DNA from: Antarctobacter sediminis
GTDB taxonomy: Bacteria > Pseudomonadota > Alphaproteobacteria > Rhodobacterales > Rhodobacteraceae
Assembly (NCBI RefSeq): GCF_019218285.1
Contig: NZ_JAHUZG010000001.1
Location: 1,520,967 to 1,584,966 of the forward strand
Length of the DNA: 64,000 nucleotides
Reading direction: 5' to 3'
Of the stretch, positions 16,883 to 25,110 are shown in pieces. The stretch's first letter is position 1, and the number at the start of each line of letters is the position of its first letter. The position numbers and the translations under genes were made by a program. The notes below the pieces were generated by a model. The model did not search any database. It was not told where the DNA came from and saw nothing but the letters and a program-made list of their open reading frames with translations.

Positions 16883-17080
16883 ATGGGCATCAACGACGAA
16901 CGCGACATCGAGGCAAACCTCCAGATCGGACCCACCGACAAAGGCATGGTCCGGCTGTTCATCCATGCCGACGGGCTGGAAATCCCGATGGATTTCGACC
17001 CGGTCGAGGCTGAGGAAATCGCCGAGGAACTGCGCGCCGCGGCCGCAACGGCCCGCAAGAGCAAACCCAAGCGCCGCTAA
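16883..17080 (+). CDS. DUF6324-like small conserved protein
   Basis: A 65-residue protein starting MGINDERDIEANLQIGP, followed by a short strand region (GMVRLFIHADGLEIPMDFD), an acidic helix (PVEAEEIAEELRAAA) and a lysine-rich tail. It resembles the DUF6324 family of Rhodobacterales, whose function is unknown. ATG 16883 follows AAGGCGG; the longer frame from 16841 begins in a basic, unlikely leader. Its last four bases overlap the end of the convergent VOC gene. Confidence 0.7.
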   Translation: MGINDERDIEANLQIGPTDKGMVRLFIHADGLEIPMDFDPVEAEEIAEELRAAAATARKSKPKRR

Positions 17081-17457
17081 GGCTTGGGCACATGCTGGTC
17101 GATAAAGACCCGGTTGCCATCCGGATCGACCAGCGAAATGCAGCCCGGCCCCGCACTGTCAGGCTCCACCGGTTTTTCCGGCTCGATCCCCTGCGCCTGC
17201 AAGCGGGCCTGAATTTCCCGAATATCGGTAAAGGCCTCCTTTGGCTCCGCCTCTTGGGTCCAGCCGGGATTGAAGGTCAGCATATTGCCTTCGAACATCT
17301 GCTGAAACAGTCCGATCGTGCTGTCCCCGTTGCGCAGGATCAACCAGCCTTCCTCGGCAACGCCGCTGACCTGCGCAAACCCCAGGGCCTCGTAGAATTT
17401 CCGTGACGCCGCCAGGTCCTTGACCGACAGGCTGACCGAAAACGCTCCCAATTCCAT
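17077..17457 (-). CDS. VOC superfamily (glyoxalase-like) protein
   Basis: A 126-residue vicinal-oxygen-chelate protein with one pair of beta-alpha-beta modules. The first module opens FSVSLSVKDLAASRKFYEALGF; the second ends with the family's typical SLVDPDGNRVFIDQH. Members include glyoxalases, ring-cleavage dioxygenases and resistance proteins; the short single-domain form suggests a dimer with the metal site at the interface. Isolated gene, convergent with the DUF6324-like gene, with mmcB upstream on the same strand 25 bp away. Substrate not assignable. Confidence 0.85.
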   Translation of the reverse strand: MELGAFSVSLSVKDLAASRKFYEALGFAQVSGVAEEGWLILRNGDSTIGLFQQMFEGNMLTFNPGWTQEAEPKEAFTDIREIQARLQAQGIEPEKPVEPDSAGPGCISLVDPDGNRVFIDQHVPKP

Positions 17458-17482
17458 CACATTGCGCCCCTTCCTGACCGCG

Positions 17483-17950
17483 TTAAAATCCCGTTGCGCG
17501 CTCTAGCCCGGCGCCCGGATCCCGCAACCCGTGCAAACGCCGGGCGGCGTGCACCGCGAACTTGCGGATCAGCTTGTTTCGCCGCGCCGCCGGCAGCTTG
17601 TCCTCCGGTGCCATGCGCAGGATTTCGGCGTCATAGCCATCGGCAATAATCAACCCCGTTTCCTCTGGCAAAAGATCGGTCGGAAACGCCTGATCCACCG
17701 CCCAGAAATAGCGATCACACCAGTCCAGATAGCCCTGCCATTTGCTGTCCCCCATGAAATCCGCACGGCTGGATTTGCATTCGACCACCCAAAGCTCTCC
17801 TTTCGGGCCAAGCGCCATGACGTCCACGCGCAACCCGCGATCGGGCACGAATTCCTCGACCACGGCAAAGCCATGCCCCGCAAGGTGGCGACATACGCCC
17901 CGCGCCAGCAACTGCCCTGGCATCAAATCAGGGGGAACAGGCAAATCCAT
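17483..17950 (-). CDS. mmcB: MmcB family DNA repair protein
   Basis: A 155-residue protein with a restriction-endonuclease-like core: RVDVMALGPKGELWVVECKSSRADF near residue 40 contains the D-x(n)-ExK nuclease-type residues, followed by DSKWQGYLDWCDRYFWAVD. This is the MmcB family of alphaproteobacteria, an SOS-linked DNA damage factor in Caulobacter. I chose ATG 17950 with GAAGG seven bases upstream; the open frame extends to 18001. No typical SOS box was evident in the short upstream gap. Confidence 0.75.
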   Translation of the reverse strand: MDLPVPPDLMPGQLLARGVCRHLAGHGFAVVEEFVPDRGLRVDVMALGPKGELWVVECKSSRADFMGDSKWQGYLDWCDRYFWAVDQAFPTDLLPEETGLIIADGYDAEILRMAPEDKLPAARRNKLIRKFAVHAARRLHGLRDPGAGLERATGF

Positions 17951-18064
17951 GCTCAAACCTTCGAACAATTCGTGAACAAATGCAACCCCGGGTCGCGCCA
18001 CCTTTCCTCTGCCCGCGAATAGATTAGGCTCGGCCCGATCCGCAGCGAACAGTCAAGGAACCGC

Positions 18065-19375
18065 ATGTCTCAGGACACTTCCGCCAACCGCCTGACCCGC
18101 GCCGAAGCCAGAGGCGTGCGCGCCGCACGCGAGCTTGAGGGCCACCTGACATGGCTCGACACGTTTTCCGGCACCGCCCTTGGGGTGCTTTCGGTTGCTT
18201 CCGGCATTTACACCTATCTTGGGGTGTCTTCGCTGCTGGATGAGAATGGTGCCATGTCGGTCTTTGCCGCCATAGCCTATTCCACGGCGGTTTCGGTCGG
18301 GATCTTTGTCTTTTGGTCCTACATGTTGCGGCTGTTTCCGGCGGTGCGAACCGCCCGCGCCCGGACCGGCCTGATGGCTGCCATGGGGCTGGGCAGCCTT
18401 GCGATCGTCGCGATGTCCTCGTGGCTGAATGCCGCCGCGCTGGCCGGATCGGCCGCCGTGGAACAGCATCTTGCCGAAACCGTTCAAGACTATCAGGCGG
18501 CGCTGGAACGCGCGCATGAAATCGCGCTGACCGGTCAGGCGCTGGAACGCGACGTCGCCCGCGTGCGCCAGTCCTTCGAAGACCTCTCGGATCTCGAGGC
18601 ACAGGGCGCGCTGTCCGGCATGGCCGGGCGTGGCGCCGTTTTCCGCGTGTTGCGTCAGAAATCGGCGGAACTGGCGGCGTTGGAAACCCAGATTGCCGCC
18701 CAGACACCGCTGGTTGAAACCGCCTTTACCGAGGGCAATACGATCCTGTCCCGGATGCGCGCGCTGACTGTTGAACCCGGCAGCGTCGAAGCGCGGTCGG
18801 TCGAGTTTTCCGAGGCAGCCGTCCGCCTGCAAGGGCTGATCACGCAGTTGCGCCAACTCTCTGTAGCGCCACTGGTGGAACGCGCCGCACAGGATCTTGC
18901 CGCCTCCGTGGTGCTGCCCGAACTGGACAGCTCTACCGCACAGGGCCGCGCGGACCAGTCAGCCACGATCACGTCGGTTCTGGAAGTGCTGGCCCAACGC
19001 GCCGCAACGCTGGAGAAGGCCGCGCAGAACGTACAGGCACTGCAACCGCCAACCGATGTCACCTACACGCCGGTGTCGGCGGCAGATGCCGTCATCCTCT
19101 ACGCGCGCAACTTTGTGCCGTCATGGGCCGGCGCCATCGCCATCGACCTGCTGCCCGCCGTGCTGGTTTTTATCCTCGCCATCACCCATGCCGCGATCCG
19201 GCAAGGCCGCGAAGGCGCAGGCGTCGAAGACACGCTGACGCTGGCCGAACTGCGCGCTGCCGTTACAGCCCTGCGTGAGGTGGAAGCCGTGGCCGCGACC
19301 CCGCCACAGACCCCGGATGCAAGCCCCGACAAGGACAGCGACTCGGTCACGCCGATCAAAGGCAAATCCGCATGA
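18065..19375 (+). CDS. Membrane protein with coiled-coil domain, unknown function
   Basis: A 436-residue protein I do not recognise. Three hydrophobic segments lie at about residues 35-55, 65-88 and 100-122. A mostly helical, alanine- and glutamate-rich region of about 220 residues with coiled-coil character follows, then a fourth membrane segment near 350-370 (AIDLLPAVLVFILAITHAAI) and an acidic tail with prolines. The layout places the coiled-coil part on one side of the inner membrane between anchors. It precedes a periplasmic ClpP-like protein by 13 bp, so the two are probably one operon and may act together at the envelope. Confidence 0.7.
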   Translation: MSQDTSANRLTRAEARGVRAARELEGHLTWLDTFSGTALGVLSVASGIYTYLGVSSLLDENGAMSVFAAIAYSTAVSVGIFVFWSYMLRLFPAVRTARARTGLMAAMGLGSLAIVAMSSWLNAAALAGSAAVEQHLAETVQDYQAALERAHEIALTGQALERDVARVRQSFEDLSDLEAQGALSGMAGRGAVFRVLRQKSAELAALETQIAAQTPLVETAFTEGNTILSRMRALTVEPGSVEARSVEFSEAAVRLQGLITQLRQLSVAPLVERAAQDLAASVVLPELDSSTAQGRADQSATITSVLEVLAQRAATLEKAAQNVQALQPPTDVTYTPVSAADAVILYARNFVPSWAGAIAIDLLPAVLVFILAITHAAIRQGREGAGVEDTLTLAELRAAVTALREVEAVAATPPQTPDASPDKDSDSVTPIKGKSA

Positions 19376-19388
19376 GAGGGCGCAGCTG

Positions 19389-20135
19389 ATGAACCGCAGC
19401 GTTGCCCGGACCATGTCCGCCGTGCTGATTTTCCAGGTCGGGATCGGCGTCCTGCTGGTCCTTGGCGACATGCGGAATGGCACACTTGCGCTGCCCGGTT
19501 TCAAACCCGACGTTCCGCGCCTGTCCGAACCGGTGCGACCCGGCGACCAGAGACGTGTCTTTTCACCACGCCAGATACGCCCCGCTGTCTCGCCCGAACG
19601 CGATCCGGGCGAATTGCCGGACCGGCTGACCCTGACCTTCGACAGCGGCACATGGAGACTGGAAGGCGGAATCGCCGAAGGCGACGCAGAGCGGCTGATC
19701 CCCCAGATCGACCGTGCCGACCCGCCCATCGCTTCGCTGCTGCTGCAATCGCCCGGCGGTTCGGTTCGTGACGCGCTGGATCTTGGCCGTCACCTGCGCG
19801 CCTCCGGCATCGCAACCGAGGTGCTGGCGGGCGAGTTCTGCTATTCCGCCTGCCCCTACCTCTTTGCCGGGGGCAAGACGCGACAGGCGGCAGCCTCTGC
19901 CTCTATCGGAGTTCACCAGCATTACTTTGGGGAAAATACCCTGCTGCCCGCCTTCACCGCCGTCGAGGACATTCAGCGCGGACAGGCCGAGGTGATGGGC
20001 TATCTCGACGACATGGGCATTAGCCCGCTGGTCATGCGCCACGCGCTGGCCACGCCGCCGGACGAAATCTATGTCCTTCTGCCGGAAGAGTTGGAACGCT
20101 ACGGGTTCATCACCAACGCCGCCCCGGACAGCTGA
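19389..20135 (+). CDS. COG3904-like exported ClpP-fold protein
   Basis: A 248-residue protein with an N-terminal membrane anchor or uncleaved signal (residues about 8-26), a proline-rich linker and a ClpP/SppA-like domain. The domain shows LLLQSPGGSVRDALDLGRHL near residue 120, a candidate nucleophile serine in GEFCYSACPYLFAGG near residue 153 and a candidate histidine in IGVHQHYFG near residue 177. COG3904 proteins are predicted periplasmic serine peptidases of unknown target. I chose ATG 19389 with GAGAGGG upstream; the longer frame from 19275 reads through the previous gene. Peptidase activity is inferred. Confidence 0.75.
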   Translation: MNRSVARTMSAVLIFQVGIGVLLVLGDMRNGTLALPGFKPDVPRLSEPVRPGDQRRVFSPRQIRPAVSPERDPGELPDRLTLTFDSGTWRLEGGIAEGDAERLIPQIDRADPPIASLLLQSPGGSVRDALDLGRHLRASGIATEVLAGEFCYSACPYLFAGGKTRQAAASASIGVHQHYFGENTLLPAFTAVEDIQRGQAEVMGYLDDMGISPLVMRHALATPPDEIYVLLPEELERYGFITNAAPDS

Positions 20136-20264
20136 CCGCTTTTCGGGCAATCCACAAGAATTCTGCGCCCTGCCCTTGTCATGCCCGCCGGGCCGACTTA
20201 ACTCAGGCGCTGGCGGGTTCTGCCCTTCTCGTGAGACGGGTACATTCCGGTGGCCTTAAGCAAA

Positions 20265-20450
20265 TCCGAGGGAGCTGGCTCTGGTCAGGCCGTGGTCTGA
20301 TTACCTGGCGCCCACCTGTATTAACAGGTCCTCGGGAATGCGTTTACCCACACGGTTGGCGTGGTTCCCGCCGCATCGCTCAGGCACACCATCCGTCCGG
20401 GAAGTGGACTGGAGGGTGGGCCGCTGAGCCGGCACGGCTCAGTCGGGGCG
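20265..20450 (+). ncRNA. ssrS: Probable 6S RNA
   Basis: The 330-bp gap holds no gene but folds into one long rod. An outer stem pairs GCCGTG (20289-20294) with CACGGC (20433-20438), a middle stem pairs GCCCACC (20310-20316) with GGTGGGC (20415-20421), a large asymmetric bubble follows, and an apical arm pairs GGGAA (20334-20338) with TTCCC (20365-20369). A rod with a central bubble is the 6S RNA shape. The layout, convergent with a small membrane protein gene, recalls Rhodobacter, where 6S RNA lies next to a salt-stress membrane gene on the other strand. Ends are approximate, and strand is inferred from context. Confidence 0.6.
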
Positions 20451-20451
20451 C

Positions 20452-20468
20452 CCGGAAGCCGCTTCCGG
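20452..20468. terminator. Hairpin at the end of convergent transcripts
   Basis: A perfect 7-bp inverted repeat CCGGAAG (20452-20458) and CTTCCGG (20462-20468) with a 3-base loop sits directly after the stop of the leftward membrane gene and after the putative 6S RNA. T-runs are weak on both sides, so termination is likely but not proven. Confidence 0.5.
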
Positions 20469-20469
20469 T

Positions 20470-20805
20470 TCAGCGACGCATCAATGCCTTCATAACACGG
20501 GATTTCGGGGCTTCTGCCGCCACTTTTACCTGTGCAGGTTCTTGGAAGTTTGCCCGCTGCCTCTTGCCGCCGCGGGGTTCGTCGTCCTCGCCCAATCTCA
20601 TGATGGAAATGGCGAACTGTACCCCGGCAAAGACGATCCCGTTGAACATGAACAGCATCAGAACAGCGACAAGCCCAACGTCGCTGCCGGAAATCAGGTG
20701 CCAGAGGTTGGCCACGTTGAACCACAACAGCAGCCCGACAAAGAGCGCCGAAAGACCAAAGCCGGTCAGTACCTGAACAATGTAGAGACGGATCAGCCGG
20801 GGCAT
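20470..20805 (-). CDS. Small membrane protein, possibly salt-stress related
   Basis: A 111-residue protein with two membrane helices (about residues 8-30 and 45-68: VLTGFGLSALFVGLLLW, VGLVAVLMLFMFNGIVFA) and a basic, glutamine-rich cytoplasmic tail. I recognise no catalytic motif. In Rhodobacter sphaeroides a putative salt-stress-induced membrane protein (SspA) lies next to the 6S RNA gene on the opposite strand. The same arrangement here suggests that family, but I cannot confirm sequence similarity from memory. Confidence 0.6.
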   Translation of the reverse strand: MPRLIRLYIVQVLTGFGLSALFVGLLLWFNVANLWHLISGSDVGLVAVLMLFMFNGIVFAGVQFAISIMRLGEDDEPRGGKRQRANFQEPAQVKVAAEAPKSRVMKALMRR

Positions 20806-20896
20806 GGGCGACTCCTTCGTATTCCACGGTCAGAATACTATTTGGGTCGCAGGAGGCAACAGGCAAGCCCGCGCCAGTCCCTTTCACCTTGTTGCG

Positions 20897-21370
20897 TCAG
20901 AACGCCTCGGGCTTGGCCTCGCGCGCCATGTGGTCCAGCACCGCATTGACGAACCGCGCCTCTTTCCCATCCGGGAAAAAGGCCGAGGCCACATCCATGA
21001 ACTCGACGATCACCACCTTCGGCGGGGTGTCGAACTGCAACAACTCGGCCCCCGCCGCGCGGAACAGCGCCCGCAGGGTCGGATCGATCCGCGCGATGGG
21101 CCATTTCGCCACCAGCGCACGGTCTGTCATCTGGTCGATCTTGGCTTGCCAGCTGACCGCCTGTTCCAGCAAGCGGGCAAAGAAATCGACATCGCCGTCG
21201 ATCATCTCGGTGCCCTCGTCGATTTCGGCCCCGAAACGGTGCTCGAGGAACTCGCGCCGCACCCTGTCCAGGCCGCTATCCGATTGTTCCATCTGAAAAA
21301 GCGCCTGCACGGCATATAGCCGCGACGCGCTTTTCATTTTCCGTTTCTGATTGCCCGAAACTGCGGTCAT
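20897..21370 (-). CDS. nusB: Transcription antitermination factor NusB
   Basis: A 157-residue all-helical NusB protein, which joins NusE on boxA RNA to prevent early termination in rRNA operons. Family marks are SASRLYAVQALFQMEQS near residue 15, the central ALVAKWPIARIDPTLRALFRAAGAEL near residue 85 and PPKVVIVEFMDVASAF near residue 115. Its ATG overlaps the ribH stop (ATGA). The ribBA-ribH-nusB order is common in proteobacteria and points to a single operon. Confidence 0.95.
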   Translation of the reverse strand: MTAVSGNQKRKMKSASRLYAVQALFQMEQSDSGLDRVRREFLEHRFGAEIDEGTEMIDGDVDFFARLLEQAVSWQAKIDQMTDRALVAKWPIARIDPTLRALFRAAGAELLQFDTPPKVVIVEFMDVASAFFPDGKEARFVNAVLDHMAREAKPEAF

Positions 21371-21918
21371 GCGATGTCAGGGTCCTTCGTGGTGCCGGCG
21401 ATCTGGGTATCCTCGCCAAAGGGGACGAATCCCACCCCCTTGCGCGAGCCGCCCCACTTACGGGTGAGCGCCAGCAGATGCAAGGCCGCAGCGGCTGCGC
21501 CGCCGCCCTTGTTCTGTCCTGCCGCCTCGGCCCGCACCCGGGCCTGTTCGTAATTCTCGACCGTCAGGATACCGTTGCCGATGCACAGCCCCTGAAGACC
21601 CAGCAGCTGCAAGGCGCGCGAACTGTCGTTGCAGACGGTTTCGTAATGCGTCGTCTCGCCCCGGATCACGCAGCCCAGCGCCACGTAGGCGTCGAAATTC
21701 GACAGCCGTTCCGCGATGCCGATGGCCGTCGGAACCTCCAGCGCGCCGGGGACCTGCACGACCTCGTGCCAGCCGCCCACGGCCTCGACCTCGGCCACCG
21801 CGCCAGCCACCAGCTGATCGGCGATGTCCTTGTAATACGGGGCCACGACGATCAGGACCTTGACGGGCTTGTCGAATTCCGGCCGGTCCAGCGTGTGATG
21901 CGTTTCGTTGGATGCCAT
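21367..21918 (-). CDS. ribH: 6,7-dimethyl-8-ribityllumazine synthase
   Basis: A 183-residue lumazine synthase, the penultimate step of riboflavin synthesis, which condenses 3,4-dihydroxy-2-butanone 4-phosphate with the ribitylaminopyrimidine. Typical segments are VQVPGALEVPTAIG near residue 58, YVALGCVIRGETTHYETV near residue 82 and GNGILTVENYEQARVRA near residue 113. The start overlaps the upstream RibB-type gene by one base, and nusB follows with an ATGA overlap, so all three are coupled. Confidence 0.95.
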   Translation of the reverse strand: MASNETHHTLDRPEFDKPVKVLIVVAPYYKDIADQLVAGAVAEVEAVGGWHEVVQVPGALEVPTAIGIAERLSNFDAYVALGCVIRGETTHYETVCNDSSRALQLLGLQGLCIGNGILTVENYEQARVRAEAAGQNKGGGAAAAALHLLALTRKWGGSRKGVGFVPFGEDTQIAGTTKDPDIA

Positions 21919-23045
21919 CAGCCCAGCTCCGAGATCTTGCGCGTTCCGGTGATTTCAAGGCCATAGGCCTCCAGCCCCACCACCTTGGGCGTGGGCGAAT
22001 TGGTCAGCAGCACCAGCTTGGACAGTCCCAGCGAGGACAGGATCTGTGCCCCAAGTCCGTATTGCCGCAGCGTCTTGGGCGAAACACCGTCGCTGACATC
22101 CAGCTTCATCGCCGTATCACGCAACAGAACGACGACACCGCGCCCCTCGCGGGCCACTTCTTCCATGGCGTGCTGGAATTCATGCGCGCGGCCTTTCGGC
22201 CCGGTTCCCACCACGTCCAGCATCGGATCCATCGCGTGCATCCGCACCAGCACCGGTTCCGAGGTCGAAATGTCGCCTTTGGTCAGAACGATATGTTCGT
22301 CACCGTGGGTTTCGTCGGTGTAGACGCGCATCATCCACTCACCGCCGAATTCCGAGGTGATCTTTTCCTCGTTCCGAACCTTCACAAGGTTGTCGTTGCG
22401 GCGGCGATAGGCGATCAGGTCGCTGATGGTGCCGATCTTAAGCCCGTGTTTCTGGGCGAAGGCGATCAATTCGGGCAGACGGGCCATGGTGCCGTCTTCG
22501 TTCATGATCTCACAGATCACGCCCGCCGGGTTCAGACCGGCCAGACGGGACACATCAACGGCGGCCTCGGTGTGGCCCGCGCGGACCAGAACACCGCCCT
22601 TGCGGGCACGCAGCGGAAAAACATGGCCCGGCGTGGCAATATCGGCTGCGCCCTTCGATGCGTCGATCGCCACGGCAATCGTCCGCGCCCGGTCGGCGGC
22701 GGAAATCCCGGTGGTCACGCCCTCGCGCGCCTCGATCGAGGTGGTAAAGGCGGTTTCGTGCCGCGACGAGTTATTCGTCGACATCAGCGACAGGCCAAGC
22801 TCCTCGATCCGGTCCGAGGTCATCGCAAGGCAGATCAGCCCGCGGCCATACAGCGCCATGAAGTTGACCGCATCCGGTGTCGCCCATTGGGCGGGAATCA
22901 CCAGGTCGCCTTCATTCTCGCGGTCCTCGTGATCGACAAGGATGAACATGCGCCCGTTGCGGGCGTCGTCGATAATCTCTTCGACCGAAGAAATCGCGTC
23001 AGACCAGTCCTGTTCGACCGGGCCGGGTTTTTCAAAGTCGGGCAT
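21918..23045 (-). CDS. ribB: 3,4-dihydroxy-2-butanone 4-phosphate synthase with degenerate GTP cyclohydrolase II domain
   Basis: A 375-residue protein. Residues about 10-215 are a full RibB domain ([50 protein letters not shown]), which makes dihydroxybutanone phosphate from ribulose 5-phosphate. Residues about 220-375 align with GTP cyclohydrolase II, but the zinc-binding cysteine motif is replaced by a stretch without cysteine ([12 protein letters not shown]) and the QEGRG loop is missing. The C-terminal region therefore cannot be a normal RibA. Such fusions are known as RibBX. A separate ribA is expected elsewhere in the genome. Confidence 0.9.
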   Translation of the reverse strand: MPDFEKPGPVEQDWSDAISSVEEIIDDARNGRMFILVDHEDRENEGDLVIPAQWATPDAVNFMALYGRGLICLAMTSDRIEELGLSLMSTNNSSRHETAFTTSIEAREGVTTGISAADRARTIAVAIDASKGAADIATPGHVFPLRARKGGVLVRAGHTEAAVDVSRLAGLNPAGVICEIMNEDGTMARLPELIAFAQKHGLKIGTISDLIAYRRRNDNLVKVRNEEKITSEFGGEWMMRVYTDETHGDEHIVLTKGDISTSEPVLVRMHAMDPMLDVVGTGPKGRAHEFQHAMEEVAREGRGVVVLLRDTAMKLDVSDGVSPKTLRQYGLGAQILSSLGLSKLVLLTNSPTPKVVGLEAYGLEITGTRKISELG

Positions 23046-23165
23046 CGGGCCTCTCTCCTGCCTGTCTCAGGCGGGATACTTGACAGACAGGCCAAAGGCC
23101 AGAGGCAAGGACGCCTCGGGCCTGTGCATCATGCGAAAGCCCCTGTGCGGCAGGTTTCGCCCCGA

Positions 23166-23483
23166 TCAGTCAAAGATATCTTCCAACAGGTCAAAAGCCT
23201 CATCGAAAAAGCGATAAGCCAGCCCCTTCTTGGGCTTTTTCTTTTTGTGCGTGGATTTTCGCGCCTTTTTGGGCGGCAGCGCACCGGCGACGGCCGCCGG
23301 AACCTTGCGCGCTTTTTTGCGATCCGCGTAAGGGTCCGGGGCCTCTTCGACCTTGAGCTTTTTCATGTTGTGCAGCGGCGCGCCACAGGCCGCACAGCTC
23401 AATTCATGCCGAATCTGCCCCTTGAGGACCAGCGCGGCCCGCGTTCCGCAATAACAGCAGGTCGTGATTTTCGTCTTTGCCAT
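23166..23483 (-). CDS. Zinc-ribbon protein with lysine-rich tail
   Basis: A 105-residue protein of unknown function. Two cysteine pairs (CCYCG near residue 9 and CAACG near residue 30) form a zinc ribbon. A strongly basic stretch with KKARKSTHKKKKPKK near residues 70-87 and a short acidic C-terminus (FFDEAFDLLEDIFD) follow. The basic region suggests nucleic-acid contact. It lies 9 bp after the end of rlmB on the same strand, so it may be cotranscribed with that rRNA methyltransferase and could act on RNA; this is inference. Confidence 0.75.
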   Translation of the reverse strand: MAKTKITTCCYCGTRAALVLKGQIRHELSCAACGAPLHNMKKLKVEEAPDPYADRKKARKVPAAVAGALPPKKARKSTHKKKKPKKGLAYRFFDEAFDLLEDIFD

Positions 23484-23492
23484 GCAGGCGAT

Positions 23493-24272
23493 CTAGGCAC
23501 GCGCCGCATAGAGCGCAACGGCCGCCGCGTTCGAGACATTGAGCGAACCGAAATCACGCGCGAAATCAATCCGGACCAAGGCATCGACCGTTTCCTTGGT
23601 CTTGGGGCGCAGGCCCGGCCCTTCGGCCCCCAACACCAACGCCACCGGCGCATCGCGCCGCCCTTCCAGCGCTTCTTCGATGGTCTGCTCGGCTTCGCCA
23701 TCCAACCCAAGCACAAGATAGCCCATCCCCTGAAGCGCGATGATCGTATCGGCAAGGTTGCGTTCGCGCAGATAGGGTTGGCGTTCCAGCGCACCGCTGG
23801 CCGTCTTGGCCAGCGCCCCGGTTTCCGGGGCCGCGTGGTGGCGCGTGCCAATCACTGCCTGTGCGCCGAATACTTCGGCGGACCGCAGGATGGCGCCCAC
23901 GTTATGCGGATCGGTCACGCGGTCCAGCAAAACCAACCGCAAGGCGGCCCCCTCCGCGGAAATCGCGACGTCTTCCAACCGCCCCCAATCCAGCGGCTTG
24001 ACCTCCAGAGCGGCCCCCTGATGAACCGAGCCGGGATCCAGCGGCGCGCCGAAGCGACGCGGATCGTTGATTTCCGGCTCAATCCCCGAGGCGCTGACCG
24101 CGTCTGCCAGTTTCTCTGCCGCGTTCGGCGTGAGAATCAGCCGAAGCTTTTCTCGCCGCGGGTTCATCAATGCATCGCGCACCGCGTGCAGCCCGAACAG
24201 CCAGACAGTTTCCGCCGCAGATGCCTTGCGCGCCTGCTCTTTCTCGATCACCCACTTCGGTTTCTTTGCCAT
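23493..24272 (-). CDS. rlmB: 23S rRNA (guanosine-2'-O-)-methyltransferase RlmB
   Basis: A 259-residue SPOUT-family methyltransferase. An N-terminal substrate-binding domain begins with LFGLHAVRDALMNPRR near residue 25. The SPOUT motifs are VLLDRVTDPHNVGAILRSAE near residue 118, LVLGAEGPGLR near residue 205 and SLNVSNAAAVALY near residue 243. RlmB methylates G2251 in the peptidyl-transferase centre. I chose ATG 24272 (MAKKPKWVIEKEQA); the open frame upstream runs backwards through the tRNA-Tyr gene and is not coding. Confidence 0.92.
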   Translation of the reverse strand: MAKKPKWVIEKEQARKASAAETVWLFGLHAVRDALMNPRREKLRLILTPNAAEKLADAVSASGIEPEINDPRRFGAPLDPGSVHQGAALEVKPLDWGRLEDVAISAEGAALRLVLLDRVTDPHNVGAILRSAEVFGAQAVIGTRHHAAPETGALAKTASGALERQPYLRERNLADTIIALQGMGYLVLGLDGEAEQTIEEALEGRRDAPVALVLGAEGPGLRPKTKETVDALVRIDFARDFGSLNVSNAAAVALYAARA

Positions 24273-24404
24273 GGCCGATGCCCCCGTTTCCTGAGGTGAC
24301 AGGCTTTGCATCGGACAAGGTGCTTTGCCAAGGGAATTTCCTGTTGACGCCGTTTTTGGGCGGTTGTAATCAGCCCCCCACGCCGGCAGCGACCGGCGCT
24401 CGGT

Positions 24405-24488
24405 GGGCGACAGGCCGCAAGGTGTGGCAGGGGACTGTAACTCCCTCGCGGAGACGCACGCTTGGTTCGATTCCAAGGTCGCCCACCA
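24405..24488 (+). tRNA. tRNA-Tyr (GTA)
   Basis: A class II tRNA of 84 nt with encoded CCA. The acceptor pairs GGGCGAC with GTCGCCC, the anticodon loop CTGTAAC gives GTA, a long variable arm follows, and the T arm CTTGG-TTCGATT-CCAAG is perfect. It is divergent from rlmB. Confidence 0.96.
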
Positions 24489-25110
24489 TTTTCCAAATGA
24501 TAGCAGACAATCGCAGGGCGTCCGCGCATCCATGACATGGCGTCCATATATCCGCCCAGTTCCTCAGCGCAGATGCCCGGGTTAACAACGACTTCGCCCA
24601 TGTCTGACATGCCGTTATGGCGTTAAGCACCGCGCTGGCTGCGACACCGAATCCGGGTTCATGGCAGATTATAGCCCACGCGGGCCGTCGGAATGGATTG
24701 TTCGAATCAAAAACCCGCGCCATTGGACCAGGGAAAGCGCATGAGGGGACGCCGTTCATGCCGATTCACAAACCGAACAACCAGATTTCTTCGGCCAACT
24801 GACAACGCTCATGACGGGCGTTGATCCTGATTTGCCAACCTGCTCGGATTCAACCTGAGCGTTGCGGCATCGCAAAGGCCGCTGAAGAGCACTTTTTTCT
24901 TGCTGCTTGACGGTCCTTTTCGCAGATCCCCATAGGGTTCACGGCAAGGGCACAGAGATCGCCGGATACCTCGCCAACAATCTCGCATGTCCGCCAAAAG
25001 ACGCTGCGCGTGAACCTAATGTTTCGCGCACTCGCGCATCGACAGCGCCGGGATCAAGATCCAAGCGCACGGGACAAGGCCGGCCCGCGACTTCGACAAA
25101 ACCTCCCGTC
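24489..25110. other. Gene-free stretch after tRNA-Tyr
   Basis: About 620 bp in which I find no convincing gene on either strand. The short frames present have no ribosome binding site, poor codon pattern and no recognisable motif. It is bounded by a tRNA gene on one side and the HxlR/electrophile block on the other. It could be decayed sequence left by a past integration at the tRNA, but I see no integrase remnant and no repeat of the tRNA 3' end. Confidence 0.4.

Noticed and set aside
20221..20460. RNase P or SRP RNA in the structured gap
   Set aside because: The conserved RNase P core and the SRP GGAA-tetraloop domain are absent; the rod with central bubble fits 6S RNA better.
23046..23165. 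Possible FMN riboswitch upstream of the RibB gene
   Set aside because: The 120-bp leader lacks the conserved RFN element sequences and the gap is too short for a complete one.
21912..24299. Rightward 795-codon open frame across ribBA and rlmB
   Set aside because: Antisense to two clear genes and one small zinc-ribbon gene; the product is low-complexity shadow sequence.
24267..24533. N-terminal extension of RlmB
   Set aside because: The extra 87 codons read antisense through tRNA-Tyr; MAKKPKWVIEK at 24272 is the natural start.
24370..24759. Leftward frame over tRNA-Tyr as a gene
   Set aside because: It runs through the tRNA and has no start signal; the tRNA fold is unambiguous.
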